23,094 nt of DNA from positions 1-23,094 of the forward strand of contig NZ_AUIV01000038.1 in the NCBI RefSeq assembly GCF_000423885.1. Reading direction: 5' to 3'. Numbering within the stretch: position 1 is the stretch's first letter; every line of letters starts with the position of its first letter. This stretch comes from Thermomonas fusca DSM 15424. GTDB taxonomy: Bacteria > Pseudomonadota > Gammaproteobacteria > Xanthomonadales > Xanthomonadaceae. A model generated the notes under the pieces. That model worked only from the letters and a program-made list of their open reading frames with translations. It was not told the origin of the DNA and did no database searches. Both the position numbers and the translations under genes were made by a program. Positions 1 to 6,616 of this stretch are shown here, one piece after another.

Positions 1-339
1 CACCAGCCGGGCCTTCATCGCATGGACGCAGCAGCACGGCATCCAACACCTGCTGATCGAGCCTGGCCGACCCATGCAGAACGGCTACATCGAGAGCTTC
101 AACGGCAAGTTCCGGGACGAGTGCCTCAACGAGCACTGGTTCACGTCGCTGGCTCAATCCCGCGACGTCCTCGCCGAGTGGCGCCGCGACTACAACCAAG
201 TCCGACCGCACAGCAGTTGCGGACGCATCCCGCCGGCCCAGTTTGCCGCCAATCATCGAACCCAAACCAACCCCACCGCAGTACCCTTCAACCCCGGGCT
301 CTCCCAGTAATGGCTGGTACGGCTACTGGGGGCAGGTCA
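1..339 (+). mobile_element. Right-hand end of an IS3-family insertion sequence (partial)
   Basis: The segment holds the 3' end of an IS3-type transposase gene followed by about 29 bases that read like an IS terminus. Its last bases, GGGGGCAGGTCA, give TGACCTGCCCCC on the complementary strand, a typical TG...CA IS3 end. The right boundary at 339 is inferred from this and from the change to recombinase-like coding sequence just after it. The left part lies outside the window, so neither the partner inverted repeat nor a target duplication could be checked. The element has cut off the 5' end of the recombinase gene that follows. Confidence 0.7.
2..310 (+). CDS. IS3-family transposase OrfB, C-terminal fragment
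   Basis: The frame is open from base 2 to the TAA at 308-310 and has no start in the window. It encodes the end of an rve-type DDE integrase core. The segment GYIESFNGKFRDECLN contains the last catalytic glutamate (the E before SFNGK), followed by the usual NEHWF, RRDYNQVRPHSS and PPAQFA motifs of the OrfB tail. The catalytic aspartates would lie upstream of the window. An internal ATG at 74 is not a true start, since conserved residues precede it. It belongs to the IS whose right end is at about 339 and is a different element from the IS at 4090-5290. Confidence 0.85.
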   Translation, partial: TSRAFIAWTQQHGIQHLLIEPGRPMQNGYIESFNGKFRDECLNEHWFTSLAQSRDVLAEWRRDYNQVRPHSSCGRIPPAQFAANHRTQTNPTAVPFNPGLSQ

Positions 340-1451
340 CTGCGAAGAAGAAGTATGCAATTCTCCCTGAGAGGAATTTCCTCAAGAGCAAGGACAAGAA
401 GCTGTTCAAGCTGGTGGATCGGGCGGGTTATACGCGCGTCCGGAAAGCGATGCATCCAAGTGCCCAAGACCTAACACCATTCATCTACTTTCTTGCAGCT
501 ATCACGAACTTCAACAAGCAGACGCTGCTTGAGCTCTCGAATACGAACATCCGACGTTCCACATATCTCGGGCAGGAGCGGATCATCTTCATGCCCGCGA
601 AGCCGCGGGCGAGTGGACACATCCAGCCTAGGTCCTTCCCGGTTACGGCTGACCGGGACAACCCGGCGACCATTGTTACCTTTCTGATCCACTGGACAAA
701 AGCTGCTCGAACAGCCGCGAATACTAAGACGAAGAACATCTTCGCATTTGTGCCGAGGGACAGAGGATCAAGGCAGATCATTAAACCGATCTTTGATCCA
801 ATCAAACGCGATAGCCCGGAATTCAATCAGCACGCGCCAGCATTCTGCAAGACGCTAGGAATGAATAGAAATGTGGGTACCAGGATAATTCGTGCGACAG
901 GAGCCGATCTTGCAAGAAACGTCTTTCCAGGCAACCCCGTCGCCGTGGAGATGCTGCTAGGTCACGTGAACTGGCTAACTTCACACCCGGCATACAGGAG
1001 TGACGATGCCAAGAGGAAAGACGAGAGCGCTCTTGCAGGGGCTATGGCGGCCAGAGAGAGATGGTTGAGAACACAAGGTGCAATTGATGAACGAGCCGAA
1101 GGAAAGACCAGGGATCGGCGCTCTGCAACGCCGGGCTTCCTTTGCTTGGATCCATTCAACAGCCCCATTCCTTCTGAGAAGCAAGGGCGGCTTTGTTCGG
1201 CCTACGGCTTCTGCCCCACCTGCCCCTTGACACAACCTGACAGGGACGAGGGATATGCGCTTGCCCGGATGCTTCAGCTCCGAGAGCTGGCCATACGCGC
1301 AAGAACGGACGTTGGCCCGGAAGCGTGGAAAGCAAGGTTCGAACCAATTCTCAATGCACTTGATGAAATCTGGCTGCCAGCGATCACGTCCGAAGACGCT
1401 CTCTCCAAGGCCGAGAGAATGAAGTTATCCAATCTTCCGCCTCTCCAGTAG
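243..1451 (+). CDS. Tyrosine recombinase-like protein, 5'-truncated (first gene of a tripartite module)
   Basis: The frame is open from inside the flanking IS to TAG at 1449-1451. Native sequence starts at about 340 (residue 33 of the 402-residue reading from ATG 243), so the N-terminal arm-binding part is lost and the apparent start belongs to the IS. The middle looks like a degenerate tyrosine-recombinase catalytic domain. LLGHVNWLTSHPAYR (residues 238-252) aligns with the family's LGH...T..Y box, giving H241 and a candidate nucleophile Y251. The usual TGxR box is replaced by TNFNKQTLLEL, and the HxxR box reads RIIR (214-217). The tail has a cysteine cluster, C318 with CPTC at 324-327, that may bind zinc. 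The next gene starts 9 bases downstream. The order large/larger/small resembles Tn554 tnpA-tnpB-tnpC. Whether it was catalytically active before truncation is doubtful. Confidence 0.65.
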   Translation: MPPIIEPKPTPPQYPSTPGSPSNGWYGYWGQVTAKKKYAILPERNFLKSKDKKLFKLVDRAGYTRVRKAMHPSAQDLTPFIYFLAAITNFNKQTLLELSNTNIRRSTYLGQERIIFMPAKPRASGHIQPRSFPVTADRDNPATIVTFLIHWTKAARTAANTKTKNIFAFVPRDRGSRQIIKPIFDPIKRDSPEFNQHAPAFCKTLGMNRNVGTRIIRATGADLARNVFPGNPVAVEMLLGHVNWLTSHPAYRSDDAKRKDESALAGAMAARERWLRTQGAIDERAEGKTRDRRSATPGFLCLDPFNSPIPSEKQGRLCSAYGFCPTCPLTQPDRDEGYALARMLQLRELAIRARTDVGPEAWKARFEPILNALDEIWLPAITSEDALSKAERMKLSNLPPLQ

Positions 1452-1460
1452 ACCGACGAC

Positions 1461-3581
1461 ATGAAAAGATCAAGAAGGAGCACAGGGCTTCAGACCGGTT
1501 CGGTGCGAATGGTTACGCCACTCTCGCCGTTCAATCAACCTGAATGGAGGCAGGTTCACAACACGCCGGGCCAGAAGAGTGCTGGATCCACACTAGATTG
1601 GCGAAAGGTGCAGCGACGCGATGGTTCAAACCTCTGGGATCACGGCCCCAAAGAACTGCTGAATGACCTGATGGAGTTCATCAGCAGTGAAATAAACGCC
1701 CCACGGGGAACCGAGCGTCTCGGTCCAGGCTCCATGGCAACCATGCGGTCGTCTCTATCGAACCTGATCGAGTGGATGCATCAGGAGGGCCTCGAAAGAA
1801 TCAGCGATATCGACAATGAGATGTCGTGGAACTATGTCGATTGGCTGATGAACGACTACGGGGCCGATCATGAGGTTCGCAAAGGTCGCTGTGGCCGTAA
1901 GCGAGAGATGACGGTTGCCAGCGGACACCGGCAGATCATCCTTATGCGAAAGATTTACGACTGCCGCAGTGCAATGGAACGGGCTGGCGCCAGCTTTATG
2001 ACAGAGCCCCCCTTTGACAATGAGCCGAGTGCGAACAAAGTCGTTCAGGAGAGCATGGGCTTGAGACGGCTAGGGAGGCTCAAGCCCATCCCCGACGAAG
2101 TCTTCATCCCCGTAGTCTCTGTCGCGCAACGATATTTGGAAGGTTTCGCCGAGGACATCATCAGCTTACAGATGCTGGCCTTGGATATGGTCGATGACTA
2201 TGCGGTAGTGCAAAAAGGCGAATCCGGAACTGACTACGTCTCGTACTCCGAACCACTGCACGAGGCGCTGAGAACATATTCGTTCAAAAGCGACCCAGGC
2301 ACCTTGGTCCCCTGGGGCTTTCCTATAGTGGGACAGAGGCCCTACACGCCGCTAGACGGACGCGACGTCGAACTGACGCCAGTCCAGCAGCTTCGGCGGC
2401 TAATTGTAAGCGTCCTCCGAGCGGCAGCAGTCCTAACCCAAGCGCTGACGGGAATGCGAGCCCACGAGCTTTGCAGCATCCGAACAGAGGCATTGGGGGA
2501 AGATGGACTGCCAACTTGCATCAAGAGGGAGATCACAGAGGATGGCCTCTTTGAGGTCTTCTATGTTGCGGGTGAGACTGCGAAGGGGCGTAAGGAGAGT
2601 ACCCGATGGGTAGTTGGCGCACGACCGGTTGGCGATCCCTTTATTCCACCTGTTGTACAAGCGCTGTCGTATGCAGCCAGGATTTCGCAGCCATGGAGAG
2701 AGCTTGCCGGAATCAAGAACGTCTTCCTAACCTTCTCGGCCTCAAGGGGGCTGCCAAGACAACCGGAATCCGTGGGCTTGCTTACATCGTCAACACTCAC
2801 GGTTTGGCAGCGCGAGTTCATGTATGACTTTGTTGATTTATCTGACATCGCCCCGTCGAAGGATCAGAAAGTCGCTTTAATCATGCAGTTTCGAGCGCAC
2901 CGATGGAGGCCGACATTCGCACAGCATCTGTTTCGAACGGACCCGCGTCTGCTTCCAGCCATATCAGAGCATTTCAAGCACGCGTCCGAGGTCATGACGC
3001 TACGCGGATACATTGGCAACGACCCATCGCTGAAGATTTCATTTGAAGCTGCCCATGTACAGGCTGGCGTAGACATTCTGATGGAACTCACTAGCGGTGC
3101 GCAGGAGGTGGCCGGCCCGCTGGCGAGACTGGTTAGTGAGCACAGGCAGCAGATGAACAAGACAATCAGATCTCAGCCGGGAAAGACGCTAGATGAGAAG
3201 CTGACGAACTACGTAAAGACGCACGAAATTGCTATCTGGAACGCTCCCCACGGCAGCTGCCTTATGTCGCTGATGCCGGAGAGGTCCAGGTGCAGGAAGG
3301 TCGCGAATGAAACTTCATGGTCCAATCAGAGACCAAATCTTGCCGTCAGAACCCCGTCCTTGTGCGCAGGATGTGAATGCCTGTATGTCCGCCTTGATCA
3401 CGAGCAGTACTGGAGAGAGTCGTACGAAGAGTACTCCCGGGCCATGACCGACGCACGTGAAGAGGGCAGAGAGCAGGAGTTCAGGGTGGTTGAGCAACGC
3501 ATGAAAATTGCGGAGCATTTTCTCGGTGCGATTGAAGGGGCGCGCAGAAGTAAGCCTGGGGGCGAAAATGTCGCGCATTGA
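1461..3581 (+). CDS. Large tyrosine recombinase (TnpB-like, second gene of a tripartite module)
   Basis: A 706-residue protein, much longer than a standard phage integrase (about 300-400) and near the size of Tn554 TnpB. An N-terminal SAM-like/core-binding region spans roughly residues 60-180. The catalytic domain lies at about 315-530 and carries a full set of residues: R333 in TGMRAHEL, a lysine candidate K375 in AGETAKGRKE, H480-x-x-R483 in AHRWR, H507 in HFKHAS and nucleophile candidate Y517 in TLRGYI. The C-terminal 110 residues contain a cysteine-rich patch (C600, C611, CAGCEC at 635-640) and a charged helix, probably for DNA or partner contact. It starts 9 bases after the previous stop and its end overlaps the next gene by 14 bases, indicating one transcript. 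Composition is less GC-rich than the trb or redox genes, consistent with separate transfer. Confidence 0.75.
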   Translation: MKRSRRSTGLQTGSVRMVTPLSPFNQPEWRQVHNTPGQKSAGSTLDWRKVQRRDGSNLWDHGPKELLNDLMEFISSEINAPRGTERLGPGSMATMRSSLSNLIEWMHQEGLERISDIDNEMSWNYVDWLMNDYGADHEVRKGRCGRKREMTVASGHRQIILMRKIYDCRSAMERAGASFMTEPPFDNEPSANKVVQESMGLRRLGRLKPIPDEVFIPVVSVAQRYLEGFAEDIISLQMLALDMVDDYAVVQKGESGTDYVSYSEPLHEALRTYSFKSDPGTLVPWGFPIVGQRPYTPLDGRDVELTPVQQLRRLIVSVLRAAAVLTQALTGMRAHELCSIRTEALGEDGLPTCIKREITEDGLFEVFYVAGETAKGRKESTRWVVGARPVGDPFIPPVVQALSYAARISQPWRELAGIKNVFLTFSASRGLPRQPESVGLLTSSTLTVWQREFMYDFVDLSDIAPSKDQKVALIMQFRAHRWRPTFAQHLFRTDPRLLPAISEHFKHASEVMTLRGYIGNDPSLKISFEAAHVQAGVDILMELTSGAQEVAGPLARLVSEHRQQMNKTIRSQPGKTLDEKLTNYVKTHEIAIWNAPHGSCLMSLMPERSRCRKVANETSWSNQRPNLAVRTPSLCAGCECLYVRLDHEQYWRESYEEYSRAMTDAREEGREQEFRVVEQRMKIAEHFLGAIEGARRSKPGGENVAH

Positions 3582-3984
3582 CCTCGAACGGATCAGGAAA
3601 GACTTCTCCGAGGCGATCACAAGAATTCAGAAAGGGAGGCCCAAGCACCCAGATTTGGTTGCGCGCCAGCGTGAGGGCAAGCTTGTGCTGAACCCAACTA
3701 CGGCGGCAATGGAGTCTGGTCGAAGCCGCACCTACGTCGGACACGCGGGCTGCGCGCTTCCTGATATCAGATCGCGAATTCTGTCCGAAGGCTCTAGATC
3801 GGTGAGAATTGGATCGATGAAGGAGGTTGTCAAAAGCCTTAAAGAGCGCGTGTCTGAACTTGAACAGCAGGCGAAGATAAAGGACAGCGCAATCGCCGCG
3901 CTTCAAATTGCCTTGAGCAGAGCAAGGCCAAAGACACATCCCAGGATTGGAAACGTAACCCCATTTCGAAAGAAGACCAGGTAG
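3568..3984 (+). CDS. Small coiled-coil protein (TnpC-like, third gene of the module)
   Basis: A 138-residue protein. The ATG at 3568 was chosen because the SD-like run GGGGG lies just upstream and MSRIDLERIRKDF looks like a natural N-terminus; an in-frame ATG at 3508 would lie deep inside the preceding gene. The start overlaps the stop of the large recombinase by 14 bases, so translation is probably coupled. Residues about 90-120 (MKEVVKSLKERVSELEQQ and what follows) form a predicted coiled coil, and the C-terminus is basic. Tn554 TnpC is a similarly small protein in the same position and affects transposition efficiency or orientation. The match rests on size, order and coiled coil, not on a recognised sequence signature. 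Confidence 0.6.
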   Translation: MSRIDLERIRKDFSEAITRIQKGRPKHPDLVARQREGKLVLNPTTAAMESGRSRTYVGHAGCALPDIRSRILSEGSRSVRIGSMKEVVKSLKERVSELEQQAKIKDSAIAALQIALSRARPKTHPRIGNVTPFRKKTR

Positions 3985-4051
3985 GCCCGCCAGCTGCGTG
4001 TGCCGGCTGACTAAACTGTCGGTACCGCTCGAGGCTGGTCAAGTCGCTGGT

Positions 4052-4067
4052 GCTGCCCGCGGGCAGC
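4052..4067. repeat. Perfect 16-bp palindrome
   Basis: GCTGCCCGCGGGCAGC reads the same on both strands. It lies 67 bases after the small coiled-coil gene and 22 bases before the IS terminus, in a short gene-free stretch. A second GGCAGCC follows directly. It could be a hairpin or terminator stem (though no T-run follows), a protein-binding site, or part of the right end of the recombinase element. Nothing in the sequence decides between these. Confidence 0.6.
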
Positions 4068-4089
4068 CTGGGCAGCCGGCCACTTCCGC

Positions 4090-4133
4090 CGTAAGCTTCC
4101 CCGTCAAGCACACAAAGCAAAAGTAGAACTTTC
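4090..4133. repeat. IS terminal inverted repeat, orfB-side
   Basis: This 44-bp arm pairs imperfectly with 5247-5290. The outer 14 bp are perfect, the middle 17 bp are poorly matched and the inner 13 bp are perfect. It overlaps the end of orfB, whose stop codon is at 4104-4106. Confidence 0.85.
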
Positions 4134-4964
4134 CTCGTACTGCTGGCGGACCTCGGCGGGCGTCATATCGCCGAGGGAATCGTGGGGGCGTTGCTCGTTG
4201 TACTCGAGCATCCACCACCAAGCGGCTTCGCGGACGTCCTCGAGGCGCCGGAACAGGTACTGGTCGAGCACCTCCTCCCGGAACGTGCGGTTGAACCGCT
4301 CGATGTAGGCGTTCTGGTTCGGCTGGCCGGGCTGGATGTACTGGATGGCCATGCCCTGGTTCTTGGCCCACTCGGTGAAGGCCTCGCCCAGGAACTCCGG
4401 GCCGTTGTCGGTCCGCAGCACCTGCGGTAGCCCACGCTCACGCTGAAGCCGCTGAAAGATCCGGACCAGGCGCAGCGACGAGATCGAGGTATCGACCTCG
4501 ATGTGCAGCGCCTCGCGGTTGAAGTCGTCTTCGACGTTGAAAGTCCGGAACCGGCGGCCGCAGGCGAGCGCGTCGGACATGAAGTCCGCCGACCACACCG
4601 AATCCGGCGTACGCGGCACATACAGCGGCACGCGCTCGCGTTTGGGTAGGCGGCGCCTGGCAGCGCGGCGGCGGTTCAATCCCATGGCCTTGTAAACCCG
4701 ATAGATGCGCTTGTGGTTCCATTCCGGCCGGCGGCGCCGCAGCAGCTTCCGGCACTTCCAGAAACCTCGGGCCGGCCGGTCTTTGACCAGCTCGGCCAGT
4801 GCCGAGATGATCTCGGCGTCGCGGACCGTCCAGTCCAGCGGCGGCCGGTACCACGCCGCCCGGGATAGCCTGACCATGTCACAGGACCGGCGCAACGGCC
4901 GCTGGTGCTCCTCCAGGAGGAAGCGCACCGCCTCGCGCTTCTGCGCCGGCCCTACAGTTTTTTT
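4104..4964 (-). CDS. IS3-family transposase OrfB (DDE integrase core), made by frameshift
   Basis: This is the catalytic half of the transposase. It is read in the frame reached from orfA by a -1 slip at the A7 run. The N-terminal part holds a HTH_21-type region (FLLEEHQRPLRRSCDMVRLS), then the HKRIYRVYKAMGLN motif, then the rve core with all three acidic residues: D in VWSADFMSDAL, D in LRTDNGPEF and E in AYIERFNRTFREE. The tail LEYNEQRPHDSLGDMTPAE is typical of the family. The stop TGA is at 4104-4106. With orfA it would form an OrfAB fusion of about 371 residues, a normal length. No damage is visible. The given 5' limit is the frameshift site, not a start codon. Confidence 0.85.
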   Translation of the reverse strand, partial: KKTVGPAQKREAVRFLLEEHQRPLRRSCDMVRLSRAAWYRPPLDWTVRDAEIISALAELVKDRPARGFWKCRKLLRRRRPEWNHKRIYRVYKAMGLNRRRAARRRLPKRERVPLYVPRTPDSVWSADFMSDALACGRRFRTFNVEDDFNREALHIEVDTSISSLRLVRIFQRLQRERGLPQVLRTDNGPEFLGEAFTEWAKNQGMAIQYIQPGQPNQNAYIERFNRTFREEVLDQYLFRRLEDVREAAWWWMLEYNEQRPHDSLGDMTPAEVRQQYEESSTFALCA

Positions 4965-5218
4965 GCGATCAGGTCCTTCATCGCGGCGTTGTCGAGGGCC
5001 AGCTCGGCGTACATCCGCTTGAGCTTGGAGTTCTCGGCCTCGAGTTCCTTCACGCGCCGCAGCTCGGACGCCTCCATGCCGCCGTACTTCGACTTCCACT
5101 GGTAGTAGGTCGCCGAACTGATCCCGGCCTGGCGGCACAGGTCCTTGATCGGCACCCCGGCGTCGCCCTGCTTGAGTACGGCAATGATCTGGGTCTCGGT
5201 GAACTTCGACTTCTTCAT
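4952..5218 (-). CDS. IS3-family transposase OrfA (HTH protein)
   Basis: An 88-residue protein starting MKKSKFTETQIIAVLKQGD, with the HTH_Tnp_1 fold (IKDLCRQAGISSATYYQWKS) that binds the IS ends. A leucine-zipper-like helix, ELEAENSKLKRMYAELALD, follows and mediates multimerisation. An SD (GGAGGT, on the minus strand just upstream of 5218) supports the ATG. It ends at IAKKL followed by TAG, directly after the slippery A7, the usual arrangement for -1 frameshifting into orfB. Confidence 0.88.
   Translation of the reverse strand: MKKSKFTETQIIAVLKQGDAGVPIKDLCRQAGISSATYYQWKSKYGGMEASELRRVKELEAENSKLKRMYAELALDNAAMKDLIAKKL
4958..4964 (-). promoter_or_regulatory. -1 ribosomal frameshift slippery site (A7)
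   Basis: On the minus strand the sequence is GC-AAAAAAA-CTGTAG: seven adenines directly before the orfA stop. OrfA is read GCA AAA AAA CTG TAG, whereas OrfB is read CGC AAA AAA ACT GTA. The orfB frame is the -1 frame, so slippage here joins the two. This is the standard IS3-family way to make the OrfAB transposase. Confidence 0.8.
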
Positions 5219-5246
5219 ACAACCTCCTGGCGGGGAAAAGATGCCA

Positions 5247-5290
5247 GAAAGTTCTACTTATTGGGTGTCTACCAACCGGGGAAGCTTACG
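5247..5290. repeat. IS terminal inverted repeat, orfA-side
   Basis: This arm is the partner of 4090-4133. It lies upstream of orfA (start 5218) and would also be expected to hold the orfA promoter, though no convincing -35/-10 pair was identified. Confidence 0.85.
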
Positions 5291-5405
5291 CGCTCCCGAC
5301 CCAAAGCGGCCTAACTGCCAGGCCGGTCTCCGACCCGAACAGAACCCGGAGTACTTGGCAGCGGACAACCGGGACAGGGCGAGAATTACGGCGCAAAAAA
5401 GTTCC

Positions 5406-5446
5406 GGTGTCAAGCCCTTCGTACAGATCACGCAGGGCTTGAAACC
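5406..5446. repeat. Imperfect 13-bp inverted repeat with 15-bp spacer
   Basis: The left arm GGTGTCAAGCCCT (5406-5418) pairs with the right arm AGGGCTTGAAACC (5434-5446) with one mismatch. An 8-bp core, CAAGCCCT/AGGGCTTG, is perfect. There is no T-run on either side, so it is not a classic terminator. It could be a recombinase-binding site pair or an operator. Confidence 0.6.
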
Positions 5447-5577
5447 GTATATGGGACAGCAGGTTAGCTCTTTTCAAGGCCGCTTTGCAGAATGGCGGCT
5501 TCGTAGGCTAGGAGCTACATAGGAGCATCGGGAGAGAAGGACACATCGCGCTGCGTCGTGCTGGATTGCTGAGCAAC

Positions 5578-5628
5578 GACGAGCCTGCCACATCATCATA
5601 GCCCACGAATCCGCATTCGTAGCTCGTC
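5578..5628 (-). terminator. Nested inverted repeats downstream of apbE; possible transcript end
   Basis: The outer arms GACGAGC (5578-5584) and GCTCGTC (5622-5628) enclose the inner arms ACGAAT (5605-5610) and ATTCGT (5615-5620), which have a 4-base loop. The structure starts 11 bases beyond the apbE stop on the minus strand, where the operon transcript should end. It lacks a U-run, so termination may be Rho-dependent, or the hairpin may only protect the 3' end. The assignment is tentative. Confidence 0.35.
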
Positions 5629-5638
5629 GGTTTCAGCA

Positions 5639-6616
5639 TCAAATGGATTGTGCAGTGCGCCGACTTCGGTCCTCAACCTGGAACAATCCGCATCCTTTTG
5701 ACAGTAGCCCACCCCTGCCATCCCGTATCAGGAACAACACGCTCAGTCCCTGCCGCGCCGCGAGTGCCAACCCGGCTTCGGAGCCTGTCACCATGAAGGC
5801 TGTGGCCCAGGCGTCGGCTTCTGCACAGGTCGGGGCAAGCACGGTGACCGACGCTGGCGAAGACAGCAGCGGCGCGCCCCGCAGCGGGTCCATTGTGTGC
5901 GACAAGCGGCGGCCCTGCACCGTCACGCCATGCCGGTAGTCGCCCGAGGTGGCGACAGCGCCATCTTGCAGGCGCAGGATCGAATTCGGAGCGCGGCAGT
6001 CTGGATCGGGCGCCTCGACCGCAATCGTCCATGCCTCGCCACCGGGCCGCAGGCCCAGCGCGCGCATCTCGCCGTCGATGCCGACCAGCCCCGCGGTGAT
6101 GCCAAAGCTGCGCAGGGTCTGCGCCAGTCGATCCACTCCGTATCCCTTGGCGATGCCATTCAGGTCAAGCGTGATGGCCTCGCGTTTGCGCACCCGACTA
6201 CCCGCCAGTTCCAGCGTCTCGTGCGCAGGGCGGCGTGGCGCGGACAGGGCACGGCGAATGCCTTCTTCATTGACGGCCTCCGGGCCGAAACCCCAAGCTT
6301 GCACTGCATCACCCATGCCGATGTCGAAGGCGCCGCCCGAGGCGCGCCCGATGGCCACGCCCAGGGCCAGTACCTGAGCCAGTTCATCAGGCACCACAAC
6401 CGGTGTGTTTACCGGCGCCCGGTTCAGGCGCATCAGGTCGCTGTCCGGATTCCAGGTGGACATCTGTGCGTCCACCTCGTCGGTTGCCTGCTGCAAGGCT
6501 GCCTGCACCGGGCCGGTGTCGAATCCCGGCACGGCGAAAAACAGGGCAGACCAGCGCGTGCCCATGGTGGGGCCATTCAACGCATGGCGGATCAGTTCAG
6601 TAGATGTCTTCGACAT
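5639..6616 (-). CDS. apbE: FAD:protein FMN transferase (ApbE family), no signal peptide
   Basis: ApbE enzymes transfer FMN from FAD onto a Ser/Thr of a target protein in a Mg-dependent reaction. This 325-residue protein carries the family motifs in order: MGT (18-20), LDLNGIAKGYGVD (150-162), GIDGEMRALG (179-188), ATSGDYR (222-228), H240-T-M-D243-P and EADAWAT (266-272) with the metal-binding aspartate D268. It therefore looks catalytically intact. The start ATG at 6616 overlaps the end of the upstream reductase by 20 bases, so translation is probably coupled; the SD is weak (GGGGA). Unusually, the N-terminus (MSKTSTELIRHALNG) is neither a Sec signal nor a lipoprotein signal, although ApbE usually acts in the periplasm. 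The likely substrate is the DUF2271 protein two genes upstream, which has a flavinylation-type motif. Confidence 0.92.
   Translation of the reverse strand: MSKTSTELIRHALNGPTMGTRWSALFFAVPGFDTGPVQAALQQATDEVDAQMSTWNPDSDLMRLNRAPVNTPVVVPDELAQVLALGVAIGRASGGAFDIGMGDAVQAWGFGPEAVNEEGIRRALSAPRRPAHETLELAGSRVRKREAITLDLNGIAKGYGVDRLAQTLRSFGITAGLVGIDGEMRALGLRPGGEAWTIAVEAPDPDCRAPNSILRLQDGAVATSGDYRHGVTVQGRRLSHTMDPLRGAPLLSSPASVTVLAPTCAEADAWATAFMVTGSEAGLALAARQGLSVLFLIRDGRGGLLSKGCGLFQVEDRSRRTAQSI

Larger units (their letters stand above)
340..3984 (+). mobile_element. Remnant of a Tn554-type (tripartite tyrosine recombinase) element
   Basis: Three tightly packed same-strand genes (recombinase-like, large recombinase, small coiled-coil protein) form an integration module. 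The left end is destroyed by the IS at 1-339. The right end is not defined: no repeat matching a left end can be tested, because the left end is missing. Cargo genes normally lie beside such modules, but here another IS follows about 105 bases after the last gene, so which neighbouring DNA once belonged to the element cannot be told. Confidence 0.5.
4090..5290 (-). mobile_element. Complete IS3-family insertion sequence (1201 bp)
   Basis: The ends share a perfect 14-bp inverted repeat (CGTAAGCTTCCCCG at 4090-4103; complement at 5277-5290). A second 13-bp block, AAGTAGAACTTTC at 4121-4133, pairs with 5247-5259 at exactly the same distance from each end, giving 44-bp imperfect terminal repeats. 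The flanks carry the same 3 bases, CGC (4087-4089 and 5291-5293), as expected for a 3-bp target duplication. Inside are overlapping orfA and orfB on the minus strand. All parts look intact, so the element could be active. It sits between the recombinase module and the redox operon. Confidence 0.88.
5291..5638. other. Gene-free stretch between IS and redox operon
   Basis: No convincing gene is present in these 348 bases. An open minus-strand frame runs from about 5477 toward the IS, and when the IS and one target duplicate are removed it continues into 4086-3839, but it has no recognisable domain. The stretch contains a long imperfect inverted repeat (5406-5446), a TAGGAGC direct repeat (5509-5515, 5520-5526) and nested inverted repeats just downstream of apbE (5578-5628). 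It is probably decayed flanking sequence or part of an element end. Confidence 0.5.

Noticed and set aside
1..339. The idea that the IS fragments at the two window ends are the same element flanking a composite transposon
   Set aside because: The right end near 339 (TGACCTGCCCCC when complemented) and the left end near 22768 (TGGGTTCACCCCC) do not match as inverted repeats, so they appear to be different IS types.
4163..4621. Open frames opposite or beside the IS orfB, including 4039-4371 and 4438-4854
   Set aside because: They are Arg/Ser/Pro/Ala-rich translations in other frames of a clear DDE transposase gene.
5145..5522. Plus-strand frame of 125 codons starting inside the IS
   Set aside because: It crosses the IS end, would only have arisen by the insertion, and shows no domain.
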